Source: Planctomycetaceae bacterium (GTDB lineage Bacteria > Planctomycetota > Planctomycetia > Pirellulales > Pirellulaceae). Taken from it: a stretch of DNA of 59,518 nucleotides. A program made the translations under genes and the position numbers. The notes under the pieces are model-generated. The model saw only the letters and a list, made by a program, of their open reading frames with translations, searched no databases and was not told the origin of the DNA. This document shows, piece by piece, positions 47,471 through 57,215 of the stretch; positions within the stretch are counted from its first letter, which is position 1, and each line of letters starts with the position of its first letter. The DNA lies in the NCBI GenBank assembly GCA_002862205.1, contig PKCN01000006.1, positions 1 to 59,518 on the forward strand, in the 5' to 3' direction.

Positions 47471-48049
47471 TCACTTGACGACGACGATCTTGTTTTCCAC
47501 TTTCCGTACGCCGGGTTCCAACTGAACCAACAACTGACTCATGCGGCGATCCCTCTCACTCGCGACCGTACCGATGAGAATTGCGGTACGCCCTTCCATT
47601 CTGACCCGAATGCCGCGCAGCGACGGTTTTCCTGCTACGTTCATGAAACGCTCAGTAGCGACCTGCTGAACCAACTGCGGAGACCTTGGGGCGACCTCAA
47701 TGGCGGAACGCAAACGTGTGCGAATGGCTGATTGAGTTGCCTGCCCGCCACCATTATTGAAAGCGTTGAAGAGGCTTCCTAAGCCCCCAAATCCACCGCC
47801 CCCAAATGCACCGCCTCCAAATCCACCGCCTCCTGCGGAAGAATTGGTGCCGGTAGGGCCACTCGCACCAACGGTGATAGCCGCAGCAGAACCAACGCCC
47901 CCCGAACGGTCCACGTTCAAGAACTCAGCATCAGCTTCACTCGTGTCAAACGCGTCATCGGTACCGCCGGAAGCAGCAGTCTGAGCATGAAGAGCAGATG
48001 CCATGACCAAAGAAAAGAGCAGTGCAGCAGGAATTTGAAAGCGGGTCAT
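47471..48049 (-). CDS. Secreted BON-domain protein with Gly-rich linker
   Basis: 192 residues: signal peptide (IPAALLFSLVMASALHA), an acidic region (DDAFDTSEADAEFLNVD), a Gly/Phe-rich segment (GGGGFGGGAFGGGGFGG, about 75-92) and a C-terminal BON domain (TAILIGTVASERDRRM then LEPGVRKVENKIVV). BON domains bind phospholipid or tether proteins to membranes; OsmY is an example. Its role is probably in the periplasm or cell envelope. The start at 48049 (second of two Met) is arbitrary. It is divergent from the DUF3352-like gene, with four TAGTC motifs between them. Confidence 0.82.
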   Translation of the reverse strand: MTRFQIPAALLFSLVMASALHAQTAASGGTDDAFDTSEADAEFLNVDRSGGVGSAAAITVGASGPTGTNSSAGGGGFGGGAFGGGGFGGLGSLFNAFNNGGGQATQSAIRTRLRSAIEVAPRSPQLVQQVATERFMNVAGKPSLRGIRVRMEGRTAILIGTVASERDRRMSQLLVQLEPGVRKVENKIVVVK

Positions 48050-48245
48050 CAACCGGTTCCTTGACGATACAAAGCGTTACGAACGGACAAATCTAGTCTC
48101 GATAGTCCTATTAACGGCTAGTCTAACGTTTAGTCCGTTGCTTTGCTTTGCAAAATTCTTGCGGAACGACCAAGACACGGAGGGTTATGTCGAATAAAAC
48201 GGACATCTAGAGTTCCGCCTTTCCATACAAGCAACCGAGCGTTCC

Positions 48246-50129
48246 ATGCGTCAGCCCATTTGTAAGTGGTTTTTTCTCCTTGCCCCGATCGCAATTTGCG
48301 TGAGTCTCGGGCTGCATCAGGATTCCATGGGTGCCGAGGAGGACACCACGCCGGGTGCTCCGCGTCTGCTGCCCAAAGATACGTTGGCCTATATCCGCAT
48401 CGACAATGTCGACGACATGCGTTCTGACATGGCAGACTCGTCGATGGGCCGCATGATGAGCGATCCCAAACTGAAGCCGTTTGTGAGCGAGATCTACACG
48501 ACGCTGGCGGAATTATTCGAACAATTCGGGTCGCAAATCGGATTGTCACTCGAGGAGTTACTTGCCATCCCTACCGGACAGGTAGCGGCCGCAGCAATGC
48601 CGGCCAATCTTTCGGATCGGGATCAGGAATTGGCAGAAGACGAAGCTGACAGCGATTCAGCTGACGCCATTCGCCGCCGAATTGAACGTAAACGCGAACA
48701 ACAGAACGCAATTTCAGGGATGTTCATTCTGGAAGCAGGCAAGAACCTCGACAACATGATGTCATTGGTCGATCGCCTTGAGGAACAGATGATCCAAGGT
48801 GGCTTTGTTCGCCGCACCAGCAAGGTCAAAGGAACAACCATCGTCAAGCTGCTGCCGCCTCGACAGGGGCCACCCGAAGTTGAGTACTTCACCAAAGAGG
48901 ACACTCTTGTGTTTGGCATCGGCCACGACACGGCGGCAAAGGCATTGGAACAATGGGACGGTACCAGTGCAGAGGACTCTCTTGCAGATCGGGCAGATTT
49001 CACTTCCTTGATGTCGCGGTGCATTGGTGCCGAAGACACTCGCCCCCAACTGACTTTCTTTTTCGACCCCTATCGTTTTGTTGAACGTCTTGTGAATCGA
49101 GGTGGTGCAGCAGCCCTGGTTTGGCCCTTGGTAGAAAATCTCGGCATCAGCAAGATTCGTGGTATTGGCGGAAGCAGTTTTCGAGGAGGAGAAGTATTTG
49201 AAGATATCGCGCACATGCACATCCTGCTCGACCCGCCTCGAGATGGCATGTTCGGAGTGTTGCGTCCTGAGACAGGTGACACAGCGCCACCCAAATGGGT
49301 CCCCGACGATGTTTCAGGCTACACAACCCTGAACTGGGACTTCGAGCAAACCTATGAGAATCTTGACAAACTGATTGCAACCTTTCAGGGTGCGGATCCC
49401 ATGAAACGCTTTGTGGAAGAACCAGTCAAACAGACAATGGGTGTTTCCATCAAGGAAGATATCCTCGAAAATCTGACTGGGCGTTTCGTCACCAGCAGTT
49501 GGATGGAGCCGCCAGTACGCCTGAACAGCCAAACACGTCTGTTTGCACTGGAGCTGAAAGACAGCCTGAACGCCAAGGGTGTCATCGCCAAAATTCGCGA
49601 TAAGCGTCCCAATGATATCGAAGTAGAAACGATTGGCGGCGTCGTCGTTTACGGCTCAAAAAATGAACGCCAACGCAACCTGCCTGAGAACTTTCGCCAA
49701 CCCAGACCAGGCTTGATCATTCTCGGCAAGTGGCTGATTTTCAGTGACAGCCGCAAGCTTCTGACGCGAGTGACGCAAGCCAATGCTGATGCAAGGCCGC
49801 GTCTGGTCAATGTGCCCGAGTACGATCTGGTCAGCAGTGAATTGGGTGGCAAACTGGATGGTGAAAAACCATTCATGGTCGCTTTCATGCGAGGAGCTGA
49901 TTCCATTCGCCAGGTCTACGATCTGGCAAAATCTCCCGAAACCGTGCGGTTCATACGTGCGTCGGCAGACGACAATCCATTCGTCGGCAGAATAATGGGA
50001 CTGTTGGACAGAAACGAACTGCCAGATTTCAAAGAGTTCGAGAAATACTTCGCACCCACTGGCAGCTTCGCTTACGACGAACCGGGCGGCATGCACATTG
50101 GCTGGTTCACCCTGCGAGCGGACGAGTGA
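48246..50129 (+). CDS. DUF3352-like secreted protein of unknown function
   Basis: 627 residues with a signal peptide (WFFLLAPIAICVSLGLHQ). The mature start GAPRLLPKDTLAYIRIDNVD matches a pattern seen at the head of many planctomycete periplasmic proteins related to DUF3352, which read as tandem alpha/beta repeats. A charged helix follows (RDQELAEDEADSDSADAIRR to RERK-like segment), then LFALELKDSLNAKGVIAKIR and IGGVVVYGSK. No catalytic or binding motif was found. It has a weak ribosome site, and a hairpin follows its stop. Confidence 0.7.
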   Translation: MRQPICKWFFLLAPIAICVSLGLHQDSMGAEEDTTPGAPRLLPKDTLAYIRIDNVDDMRSDMADSSMGRMMSDPKLKPFVSEIYTTLAELFEQFGSQIGLSLEELLAIPTGQVAAAAMPANLSDRDQELAEDEADSDSADAIRRRIERKREQQNAISGMFILEAGKNLDNMMSLVDRLEEQMIQGGFVRRTSKVKGTTIVKLLPPRQGPPEVEYFTKEDTLVFGIGHDTAAKALEQWDGTSAEDSLADRADFTSLMSRCIGAEDTRPQLTFFFDPYRFVERLVNRGGAAALVWPLVENLGISKIRGIGGSSFRGGEVFEDIAHMHILLDPPRDGMFGVLRPETGDTAPPKWVPDDVSGYTTLNWDFEQTYENLDKLIATFQGADPMKRFVEEPVKQTMGVSIKEDILENLTGRFVTSSWMEPPVRLNSQTRLFALELKDSLNAKGVIAKIRDKRPNDIEVETIGGVVVYGSKNERQRNLPENFRQPRPGLIILGKWLIFSDSRKLLTRVTQANADARPRLVNVPEYDLVSSELGGKLDGEKPFMVAFMRGADSIRQVYDLAKSPETVRFIRASADDNPFVGRIMGLLDRNELPDFKEFEKYFAPTGSFAYDEPGGMHIGWFTLRADE

Positions 50130-50136
50130 GGCAAAT

Positions 50137-50158
50137 CGAGCCCCCCTTGATGGGCTCG
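50137..50158 (+). terminator. Hairpin behind DUF3352-like gene
   Basis: CGAGCCC (50137-50143) and GGGCTCG (50152-50158) with an 8-nt loop, 8 nt after the stop codon. A perfect 7-bp GC-rich stem, but without a T-run. Confidence 0.4.
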
Positions 50159-50422
50159 TCCATATGCTTCCTCCCAAACGTCAAACCATGCCGACCCTGC
50201 CGGATCGGTGTGGTTTTTTCACGGAAACGCGGACGCACAACTCGGCGATGAGACTTGAGCACCGCTCAGTGAGTTCGGCATGGCGACAAATGAGAATGAG
50301 TCGGCACACAACACCCCCTCAAATGCTGCCGCCGGCTTGCCTGCCTCCACCTCAAAAGCAACAGGCAACATGACTATGCGTTTCCAAACTGGCACCTCCC
50401 CATTTCCACAGGCCACGTCACC

Positions 50423-51799
50423 GTGTCACCCTATCGCAAACTGAATCTGTTCGCATTCGCATTTTGCACTGTTTTTGTTTTCGTTCTGACATTTGGCAGC
50501 ACGCTTGCAGAGGAACGTAATAGCAGGCTTGAAACGCTGGGGCCGTACAAGTACGAGCCTAAACCAAGTGACCAGGCGTTTGCAAAATTCAATCCACGAC
50601 TCGCCCCGGCACCGGGTCCACTGCTGCTGAAACGGGGCGATCGCCTGGCGATCATCGGAGACTCGATCACCGAGCAAAAAATTTACTCCCGCATCATCGA
50701 AACCTATCTCACAGTCTGTGTGCCCCAATATGAGATCACGACGCGTCAATATGGCTGGAGCGGTGAACGCACAGAGGGATTCCTGAATCGCATGGATCAG
50801 GACTGCCTGAGATTCAATCCGACGCTTGCGACGCTGGCTTATGGAATGAATGACACGCGTTATCGCCCCTTCGACTTACTCAATGGAAAATGGTACCACG
50901 ATCATTACAGCGCGATAGTAAAAAAGCTCAAGGACTCCGGCGCTCGAGTGGTCGTGGGTTCACCAGGTTGCGCTGGCAAAATAGCCAGTTGGGTCAAATC
51001 AAGGTCCGGTACCCTGGACGAGCATAACCTTCACCTGTGTGCCCTTCGCGACATTGCTCTACAGGTGGCAGAGGAACAGGACGTCGCCTTCGCCGACATT
51101 TTCTGGCCGATGTACCAACAACAGATATTCGCAGCAAGAAAGTACGGCACTGCTGCAAAGCCCTATGAGATTGCTGGAAGCGACGGAATTCATCCGGGCG
51201 GTGCGGGTCATTTGATGATGGCCTATTGCTTCCTGCGTTCGATGGGTCTGACTGGTGACGTAGCCACCATCAAATTTGACAGGCAAACCGACACTGCCAC
51301 AGTCAGTGCTGGCCATCAAGTCACTGCATGTCAACTCGGTGCCATCAGCCTGAACAGTCAACGCTACCCGTTCTGTGCGGACGGTCCCGTAGATCAGGAT
51401 GATTCGATCAGATCCGGAATGTCGCTGGTACCGTTCAATGCGCAGTTGAACCGTTTCATGCTCTACGTGTCAGGGCTCGACGCGGCGCATGGCAAGATCA
51501 CATGGGGGCAACAATCGGTGATCGTTGATCGTGAGAAACTTCAGACCGGTGTGAATTTGGCGGCCTTATTTCCTGTCAATCCATTCACTCAAGCATTCCA
51601 AGCCGTGGACTCGGCAGTCGCTGCAAAGCAAGCATTCGAAACACAACAGGTCAAACGTGTGTTTCACGGCAGTGAGGGAAAAAACGATTTGGAATCAGCT
51701 GTCGCACGCACGGAAAAAGAGCGTGCTAAGCTCGTCGCGAGCATTGCGGCTGCCAGAACGGCGGTTGCTCACCAGTTGGTCATCCAACCCGTTGAATGA
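50423..51799 (+). CDS. Secreted SGNH/GDSL hydrolase
   Basis: 458 residues, starting at GTG 50423 with a signal peptide (LNLFAFAFCTVFVFVLTFGS). SGNH family blocks: block I AIIGDSITEQ (catalytic Ser), block II YGWSGERTEG (Gly), block III YGMNDTRY (Asn) and block V DGIHPGGAGH (Asp and His). The enzyme is an esterase of the periplasm, often acting on acetylated or acylated glycans. A C-terminal region of about 170 residues with beta and helical text follows. The gene is preceded by about 290 nt without a gene, and no better ATG start was found. The substrate is unknown. Confidence 0.88.
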   Translation: MSPYRKLNLFAFAFCTVFVFVLTFGSTLAEERNSRLETLGPYKYEPKPSDQAFAKFNPRLAPAPGPLLLKRGDRLAIIGDSITEQKIYSRIIETYLTVCVPQYEITTRQYGWSGERTEGFLNRMDQDCLRFNPTLATLAYGMNDTRYRPFDLLNGKWYHDHYSAIVKKLKDSGARVVVGSPGCAGKIASWVKSRSGTLDEHNLHLCALRDIALQVAEEQDVAFADIFWPMYQQQIFAARKYGTAAKPYEIAGSDGIHPGGAGHLMMAYCFLRSMGLTGDVATIKFDRQTDTATVSAGHQVTACQLGAISLNSQRYPFCADGPVDQDDSIRSGMSLVPFNAQLNRFMLYVSGLDAAHGKITWGQQSVIVDREKLQTGVNLAALFPVNPFTQAFQAVDSAVAAKQAFETQQVKRVFHGSEGKNDLESAVARTEKERAKLVASIAAARTAVAHQLVIQPVE

Positions 51800-51814
51800 C
51801 CGACGGCAGTGATT

Positions 51815-51853
51815 TCAACCGGGTTGTGAAATCAACCGGGTTGTGAAATCAAC
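51815..51853. repeat. 17-nt tandem repeat containing a small palindrome
   Basis: TCAACCGGGTTGTGAAA at 51815-51831 and 51832-51848, with a third partial TCAAC. Each copy contains CAACC-G-GGTTG, so transcripts could form a hairpin. It fills the 59-nt gap between the converging SGNH and SLBB genes and may end transcription both ways. Confidence 0.85.
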
Positions 51854-51858
51854 AACGC

Positions 51859-53112
51859 TCAGTTCACTGAGACAGCGTCAAAATTGACTGGATAGATCTG
51901 ATAGATACCTTCGCTGAACACCTGCCGAATCCAATTATTCAGACGTGTGATCGGCTTATCAGGAATGATGATTACATCGCCGTCGCGCAGCCAGATTTCA
52001 TCCGCTGGTGTGGGCCGCTTGCCGAACACCGCACCCTGAAGATCCAACATGGTGGAAACCAGCCGCCAGTCCTCGGCGCGTCGCATGACGACCACCTGTC
52101 GCATGTTGCCCTCGGGCAAATGGCCGCCCGCTGAAGCGATTGCTCCCAAGATCGTCGTGGGCCCATCCAAAGTGACTCGCGATGGCGTGCCAACCTGCCC
52201 CAGCACGTGGACAAAGTGTGGTGCCTGAGCAGTCAGAATTGGTTCCGCGTCAATCCCGACCACAAGTTCACCGTAGCGAAGGTTGATTTCCCTTTTCAGT
52301 TGGGCGAGCGTGAAGCCCTGAACACACACCTCTCCGATTCCCGGTAGCCTGATTTTTCCATCCGGCATCACCACCAGATTGAGTGCCTGCTGATTCAACC
52401 CACTCGCTCCACCCACCGCACTTCGGATATCGTCGGCCAACGTATTGGTCTGGACTGGAGTGACGTCGATTGCCGGTTCGTCGTACAAGTTCAAATACTG
52501 GGTTTCCAACACCTCACGCAACTGGGAAACCGTCAACCCTGCCGCATGCACCTCTCCTAGCAAGCGAACGGTAATCGTACCGTCCGGCAATATCGTCAGA
52601 CCGCGTTCCAGCGTTCCCCGTTGCAAATCAGGATGCACGGTAGAGTCGATCATGACCTGATCCCCAGGGGTCAAACGGTAAGCTCCCTCTTTTTGCCGCC
52701 GTGTAATCAGATAAATCACCTGCAATTGATCACCGGGTCGCAGACGGTACTCACTGAGGTGTGCAAGTCGCGAGGGTCCGGCATATCCGCCTTGAGCATA
52801 GGGGCCAAAGTCCAGCGGCTTCATATCGGTCCAGCGTTGCTCCGCACCACAGCCGCACGCACAATCCACTCCCATCATGCAGGGCTGACACGCACCACGG
52901 CAGGGATAGCCGCCGGGAACATTGCGGCATCCACAATTGTCCGCAGGCAGTTGCTGCAGTGTGCCAGCGAGGTCACCCGAAGTTTCCTGAGCGTCAGCCA
53001 CTTGGCTCGACAACAGCAATGAAGCAACAAGAAGCAGGCATCGCATTGCAAAAGTCATCTGCATCTGAAGGGTTATCAAGACACTACCCTGACGATTGGT
53101 TTTCAAATTCAT
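51859..53112 (-). CDS. Polysaccharide export protein (Wza-like, SLBB)
   Basis: 417 residues from ATG 53112; earlier and later Met codons are possible. A signal peptide (MRCLLLVASLLLSSQVADA) is followed by a Cys-rich segment (eight Cys in residues 60-88), then the export domain. EYRLRPGDQLQVIY and YRLTPGDQVMIDS open the Poly_export region, and SLBB-like repeats include LPDGTITVRLLGEVHAAGLT and MPDGKIRLPGIGEVCVQG. HVLGQVGTPSRVTLDGPTTI, then WLRDGDVIIIPD, end it. Such proteins form the outer-membrane exit of capsule or exopolysaccharide. It lies 25 nt behind the TPR-like gene, probably in one transcript. No glycosyltransferase is adjacent. Confidence 0.9.
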   Translation of the reverse strand: MNLKTNRQGSVLITLQMQMTFAMRCLLLVASLLLSSQVADAQETSGDLAGTLQQLPADNCGCRNVPGGYPCRGACQPCMMGVDCACGCGAEQRWTDMKPLDFGPYAQGGYAGPSRLAHLSEYRLRPGDQLQVIYLITRRQKEGAYRLTPGDQVMIDSTVHPDLQRGTLERGLTILPDGTITVRLLGEVHAAGLTVSQLREVLETQYLNLYDEPAIDVTPVQTNTLADDIRSAVGGASGLNQQALNLVVMPDGKIRLPGIGEVCVQGFTLAQLKREINLRYGELVVGIDAEPILTAQAPHFVHVLGQVGTPSRVTLDGPTTILGAIASAGGHLPEGNMRQVVVMRRAEDWRLVSTMLDLQGAVFGKRPTPADEIWLRDGDVIIIPDKPITRLNNWIRQVFSEGIYQIYPVNFDAVSVN

Positions 53113-53137
53113 TGGTGGCAAAACGATCATTTCATCA

Positions 53138-54631
53138 TCACCAGATATTCCTGACCGACTCTGCAAATCGCTTGAACAGGTTGGGTTTGGCTTCGATTTC
53201 TGCTTTGCTCCCGTAGGGCAGGGCGTCAATCGGATTAACGCTTCTCTGGTCTTGCCTGATCGCAGACGGTGCTTGAGGCTGAATGCGTTGGGTCACGCTG
53301 ACTGGCGTGGCTTGTTGGGTCACGCTGACTGGCGTGGCTTTCAGACTGCCACGTGCAGATGAAGGCATCACGGGCTTGGAGATCGCAGCAAAGTCCTGTG
53401 GCGAAAGTTCGGTAATCGCTGGCACATGGGCGGCCTTGACGATCGAAGAAGGAGCAGCTGGCAGCGTGGCAATCAGTTGCTGGGCCTCAGCCTGTCGACC
53501 CGTTTGATACAACACCGCAATGTACGCCTGAGTCGTGGGCTCGTCCTTCTCAATCGAAAGCGAATGGGACAAAGCCCATCTGGCCTCCTCCAACAATCCC
53601 ACATCGAGCAGATGCATTCCCAGCCGCGATGCCAAACTTGAGTTGTCTGGCTGTCCCTGAAGCGCGGCACGCCGCAAACAGAGAGCCGTTGCGTTGTGCA
53701 ACTTAGGTACCTCATTCTGCTTCAGATAAATCGCAGCCAATAAATCCATGCCCTGCGCTGCCTCAATACTTCGTGAAGCAATCTCAGCCAAAGCGATTCG
53801 TGCGGAATCAAGATAGCGGTCAGCTGCGTCACTGCCGCTCAGAGTGTCGCATGGCAAGCCGTCAAGTACATCCGTGCTGTGAGAAATCGCCATCCGAGAA
53901 ATCACAGAACCGTCAGCTGCTCCGTACATGCCTGTGAAATCACGTGCTTCGCGGATCGCAGTGCGGGCGAACTGCAGTCGCCCGGTTGCCGTCCGACGAC
54001 GAATTCCTAACTGAACCTTGGCCAACTCCCGCTCCTGCAAATCAATCCCCTCGGCAGCACAGCGAAATGCTTCCCACACCGTTGCCTCGGCCGATAACCA
54101 TGCCGCAGAACTGTATTCGATACTGGCACGATCAATCAATACTCTGGCTCGCCTGGCACAATCAGATGCACTGCTTGACCTCAACCAACGTACCTTGCCA
54201 CCGGATTGAGGTGTAGCAATCGAAGTCACACCACCATTCAATTCTGTTGGCGTAATGCTCGACTCCGCTGAACACCGCTGCAAAGCACCCGGGGGACGGC
54301 GTTGCAGCGGCTCATTGGCAGCCCGTAACTCAAGCCGCTCAAATGCCATCTTTGTTTTCCAAGCCGCTCCTTCAAAATTTTGATCACTTGATGCCTGTAT
54401 CTCTGGCGTGCCCGAGTCGATCGGGGCTGACACGCCGGGAAGTCGCCTGAGTGCTCCCCTTGCCTCGCCCTGTGACCAGGACGCCGTCTGTCCCGATGAC
54501 GCTTGCCCATCGAAACCATCATACTGATCAGGCTCTGACGCTTGAGCCGTCATTACCGAAGCTGAACAAGCGAGTGCGACTGCAAAGCGTCTGCAAACTC
54601 GATGCGCCCGTTGCGAGGTGGTCATTTTCAC
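53138..54631 (-). CDS. TPR-like secreted protein
   Basis: 497 residues with a probable signal peptide (FAVALACSASVMTAQA). The centre has helical repeat text that fits tetratricopeptide-like units: ALAEIASRSIEAAQGMDLLA, NATALCLRRAALQG, LGMHLLDVGLLEEARWALSH and AYIAVLYQTGRQAEAQQLIA. The C-terminal part contains a duplicated ATPVSVTQ unit and ends FKRFAESVRNIW. It directly precedes the SLBB export gene, so it may assist secretion or assembly of the exported polymer; this is inference from position. No enzyme motif is seen. Confidence 0.75.
   Translation of the reverse strand: MKMTTSQRAHRVCRRFAVALACSASVMTAQASEPDQYDGFDGQASSGQTASWSQGEARGALRRLPGVSAPIDSGTPEIQASSDQNFEGAAWKTKMAFERLELRAANEPLQRRPPGALQRCSAESSITPTELNGGVTSIATPQSGGKVRWLRSSSASDCARRARVLIDRASIEYSSAAWLSAEATVWEAFRCAAEGIDLQERELAKVQLGIRRRTATGRLQFARTAIREARDFTGMYGAADGSVISRMAISHSTDVLDGLPCDTLSGSDAADRYLDSARIALAEIASRSIEAAQGMDLLAAIYLKQNEVPKLHNATALCLRRAALQGQPDNSSLASRLGMHLLDVGLLEEARWALSHSLSIEKDEPTTQAYIAVLYQTGRQAEAQQLIATLPAAPSSIVKAAHVPAITELSPQDFAAISKPVMPSSARGSLKATPVSVTQQATPVSVTQRIQPQAPSAIRQDQRSVNPIDALPYGSKAEIEAKPNLFKRFAESVRNIW
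53288..53340. repeat. 24-nt duplication inside TPR-like gene
   Basis: TTGGGTCACGCTGACTGGCG plus TGGC occurs twice, 27 nt apart, encoding ATPVSVTQ twice in the C-terminal region. It is in frame and keeps the gene open. Confidence 0.8.
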
Positions 54632-55061
54632 GTTTCCAAAAAGACATCAACGAAAACACCCCCCTGAGGTGTCCCACCAGTACAGATCGGATCATTGACG
54701 CAAATAGCATGGCTAAACCCAGGCACGATGTTCGCTACAACCAGACCTGCCCCGACAAACCGGAAGAATCGTCATATCTTCGCTCTCGCGATGACCTGGA
54801 CCCCCAAAAGCAAGTGCCGTCAGGTTTGCTATCATTGCAACAGCGTGCTTCTGCGGCCCTCTTCCGCCACACACCGATCGTCGAATGATCAATCCGCAAT
54901 TCATCCATCAAACGGGGCTCAAAGGCAAGGTTTGAAAGACCTTGGCCAATCACCGATGGACTCCCCGCCGGGCCAACGACTCACCCGCGAGTTTCCCGAC
55001 CCCGCAGAAGACGGAGAAGCCAGACACCCCGCTGCGTATGCTCGCGGGGGCAGCGAGCGTT
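54632..55061. other. Intergenic region, no supported gene
   Basis: 430 nt upstream of the minus-strand TPR/SLBB pair and behind the next minus-strand gene. It should contain the promoter of the export pair. No clear promoter pair, hairpin with T-run or coding frame was found. Confidence 0.35.
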
Positions 55062-56696
55062 CTAATTGGTTGTCACGTTCTCAGCCTTTCGGCTCCAGAA
55101 ATTTCGTGCGGCGCGGACAAAGGGGACATGACGCTGCAGTTCCTGGGGCGGCAAGCGTTTCAGTCGTTCTTCATAGTCACCCAGCCATTGTTGAAAGAAG
55201 TCCACAGATTCACGAGTGATGCGTGGCTGTCCTTCAAACTCGAAGTACCACGGCGCGCTCATGGCGGCTCGGAAATGATCTTCGTAGAGTGTCACCACAC
55301 GAATCGTAACCCAGCCACTTTCCTTGGCATTGACCGGCGGTAGCATCCCGCCTGCCTTCGCAAACTCATCGAGCCGTGCGCTATAATGGACTTTTCCATT
55401 GTGGATCACCTCGAGGTACTCCACCGGGTCACGCACGGCCAGCTGTAGTTCTGCTTGCAACTGCAGCACCTCGCCGGGCCGCGCTTTGAACACGTATCCG
55501 GGCAGCTGGCCACCCAACATGGGTCGCAGCATTGGCCCATTCGTGGCCACGCTCTGTCCTTTCCAGGCAGCGTTCCACCATTCCACATCAGAAGCAACTC
55601 TGACTGCTTTATCTGGACCGTCGTTGTAGCGTTGCGATGGCTTTGCCACATAGAGTCGATTGTATCCCACGGGAGTTTGCCGCGCTCGATCTCCAGACCC
55701 TGCCAACGGTGGGATTCTGAAACCGGCTTCCAACAAGTTCCAATAGATTTTTTCGGCCCATCGCCCGAGGGATTTATTGCCACCCAAGCTGACACCCTGC
55801 GGCCCCCTTCCATCGGCGATGGACAACACCTTGCGATCCAACCTCAGCCAGTCTCCCAGTATAAAAAAACCGTCCACCTGACCGCTGGCAAGCCATACCG
55901 GAACTTGCCATGCAAAAGGATTTTCGATTGCGATTTTCACCTCATCCTGTGCCCCCAACTGGACCATCTTCTCAACAGGGATCAATGAATTGGTTTCTTT
56001 CTCTTTTGTTATCCCAGTTCCTGCTTGGACCGTTGTCTTGTCATCAGGCTGTCTCTCGGAGGGTGGCTGCGTTTCTGGCAGGTAAAAGACGATCCCATCA
56101 TGGTGAGCAGCATTTTCATTGATCCAGGACGGCTCATTCTTTGGCGGTTCATCATCACGTCGTCCAGCAATCGGTTTAGCATCCACGTGCCCCAGAACCG
56201 TCGCAAGGTGAAGATCTTCAGACGCCATCCTCAGGGGCAGGTTATAGGGTGACGCAGGGACACAGCAATCCCCACTGGTCCACCCTTCCTGAAGCATTTC
56301 CACCATCCGCGGTAGGGCAACAGAATGCTCATCCAGGCTTGTACGCTCCAAAGCAAAATTACCTGTGATGATTCGATACTCGGGCCCCCGGATCATGCTG
56401 AATCGGTACTGGCCATCCGGCAGTGACAACTCGGCCGACCGATCCAACACCACCCCCACCCCTACGGGAACTGTTTTCCGAACGGTCACGCGTCTGCCCG
56501 GTGCATCAGCACGTTGGACCACCATCCGCGTGATCACAGGTGACTCATCAGCCTCTTCGCGCACTGCAACCGTCAAGCTACCACCAGCAGCATGGGTGTC
56601 ACGCAACGAGTCAGTCACGGCAATGGTCAGCCACAACATTCCTGTGCACAGCGTCAACCTTGCCACTTGCGGCATTTGAAATTTCATTTCACTCAC
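55062..56696 (-). CDS. CehA/PHP-like protein lacking metal-binding residues
   Basis: 544 residues from GTG 56696, preceded by AGGAG at 8 nt; ATG 56687 is next, and the ATG at 56849 has no support. A signal peptide (LTLCTGMLWLTIAVTDSL) is followed by a beta-rich domain, then a region laid out like the PHP domain of CehA/McbA proteins. Where active relatives have SGDLHVH before the RAEDLH block, this protein reads SGDCCVP before MASEDLHLATVLG. Later blocks (ATNGPMLRPMLGG, KARPGEVLQLQAEL, EYLEVIHNGKV) match the C-terminal part of the same family. It is therefore probably secreted and non-hydrolytic, perhaps a binding protein. The assignment rests on remembered family motifs. Confidence 0.72.
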   Translation of the reverse strand: MSEMKFQMPQVARLTLCTGMLWLTIAVTDSLRDTHAAGGSLTVAVREEADESPVITRMVVQRADAPGRRVTVRKTVPVGVGVVLDRSAELSLPDGQYRFSMIRGPEYRIITGNFALERTSLDEHSVALPRMVEMLQEGWTSGDCCVPASPYNLPLRMASEDLHLATVLGHVDAKPIAGRRDDEPPKNEPSWINENAAHHDGIVFYLPETQPPSERQPDDKTTVQAGTGITKEKETNSLIPVEKMVQLGAQDEVKIAIENPFAWQVPVWLASGQVDGFFILGDWLRLDRKVLSIADGRGPQGVSLGGNKSLGRWAEKIYWNLLEAGFRIPPLAGSGDRARQTPVGYNRLYVAKPSQRYNDGPDKAVRVASDVEWWNAAWKGQSVATNGPMLRPMLGGQLPGYVFKARPGEVLQLQAELQLAVRDPVEYLEVIHNGKVHYSARLDEFAKAGGMLPPVNAKESGWVTIRVVTLYEDHFRAAMSAPWYFEFEGQPRITRESVDFFQQWLGDYEERLKRLPPQELQRHVPFVRAARNFWSRKAENVTTN

Positions 56697-57215
56697 GATT
56701 GCATCTCCTAAATTCCAATGCCGGGAGCGGCCTACTACCTGCAGCGCCCCTACAACCTCCCTTGTCCCGCTGCAACTCAAAATCGAAGTGGATCGAAACC
56801 CACTCGGATTTGCGTTAACAGCAAGCCCTGCCTGACCCTTCGTACTCATTTTACTCGCAAATCACAGCATCGACGCTTTTCGATACCCCCAGCCGGCCAT
56901 GATGGGGGATGCCGGGCACCGGGCAAAGCCTGTGAACCGTGTCGTCCAAATGTAACAGTGCTCGAAATGTTTTACCGCAGAGCGATCTGCCCGCTAGAAT
57001 GTGGTTTGGTACCGGAAAGCAAACCCGCAAAGCAGAACTTGGCAGCGGCAACGACGCCCCATCGCCGGAATCTCCCACAGCATGACATTTCGGCCGGTCT
57101 CGAGTTACCTGAGATTTCCTTCCTGTTTTCAATGGCTAGGGTTTACTGCCTGACCGCTCGCTTCCCTGTGAATTCCCCTGGCGACGATCCGTCGCCCTCG
57201 TTTTGAAAGCCTTCA
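56697..57215. other. Divergent intergenic region with candidate promoter
   Basis: 519 nt between divergent genes. For the arylsulfatase, TTTACC (56971-56976), an 18-nt spacer and TAGAAT (56995-57000) form a fair sigma-70 pair, which implies a 5' leader of about 210 nt. A plus-strand frame (56718-57206) has no ribosome site or domain and is not called. Confidence 0.35.

Noticed and set aside
56718-57206. Plus-strand 162-residue ORF before the arylsulfatase
   Set aside because: Pro/Arg/Cys-rich text with no domain; it covers the likely promoter region of two divergent genes.
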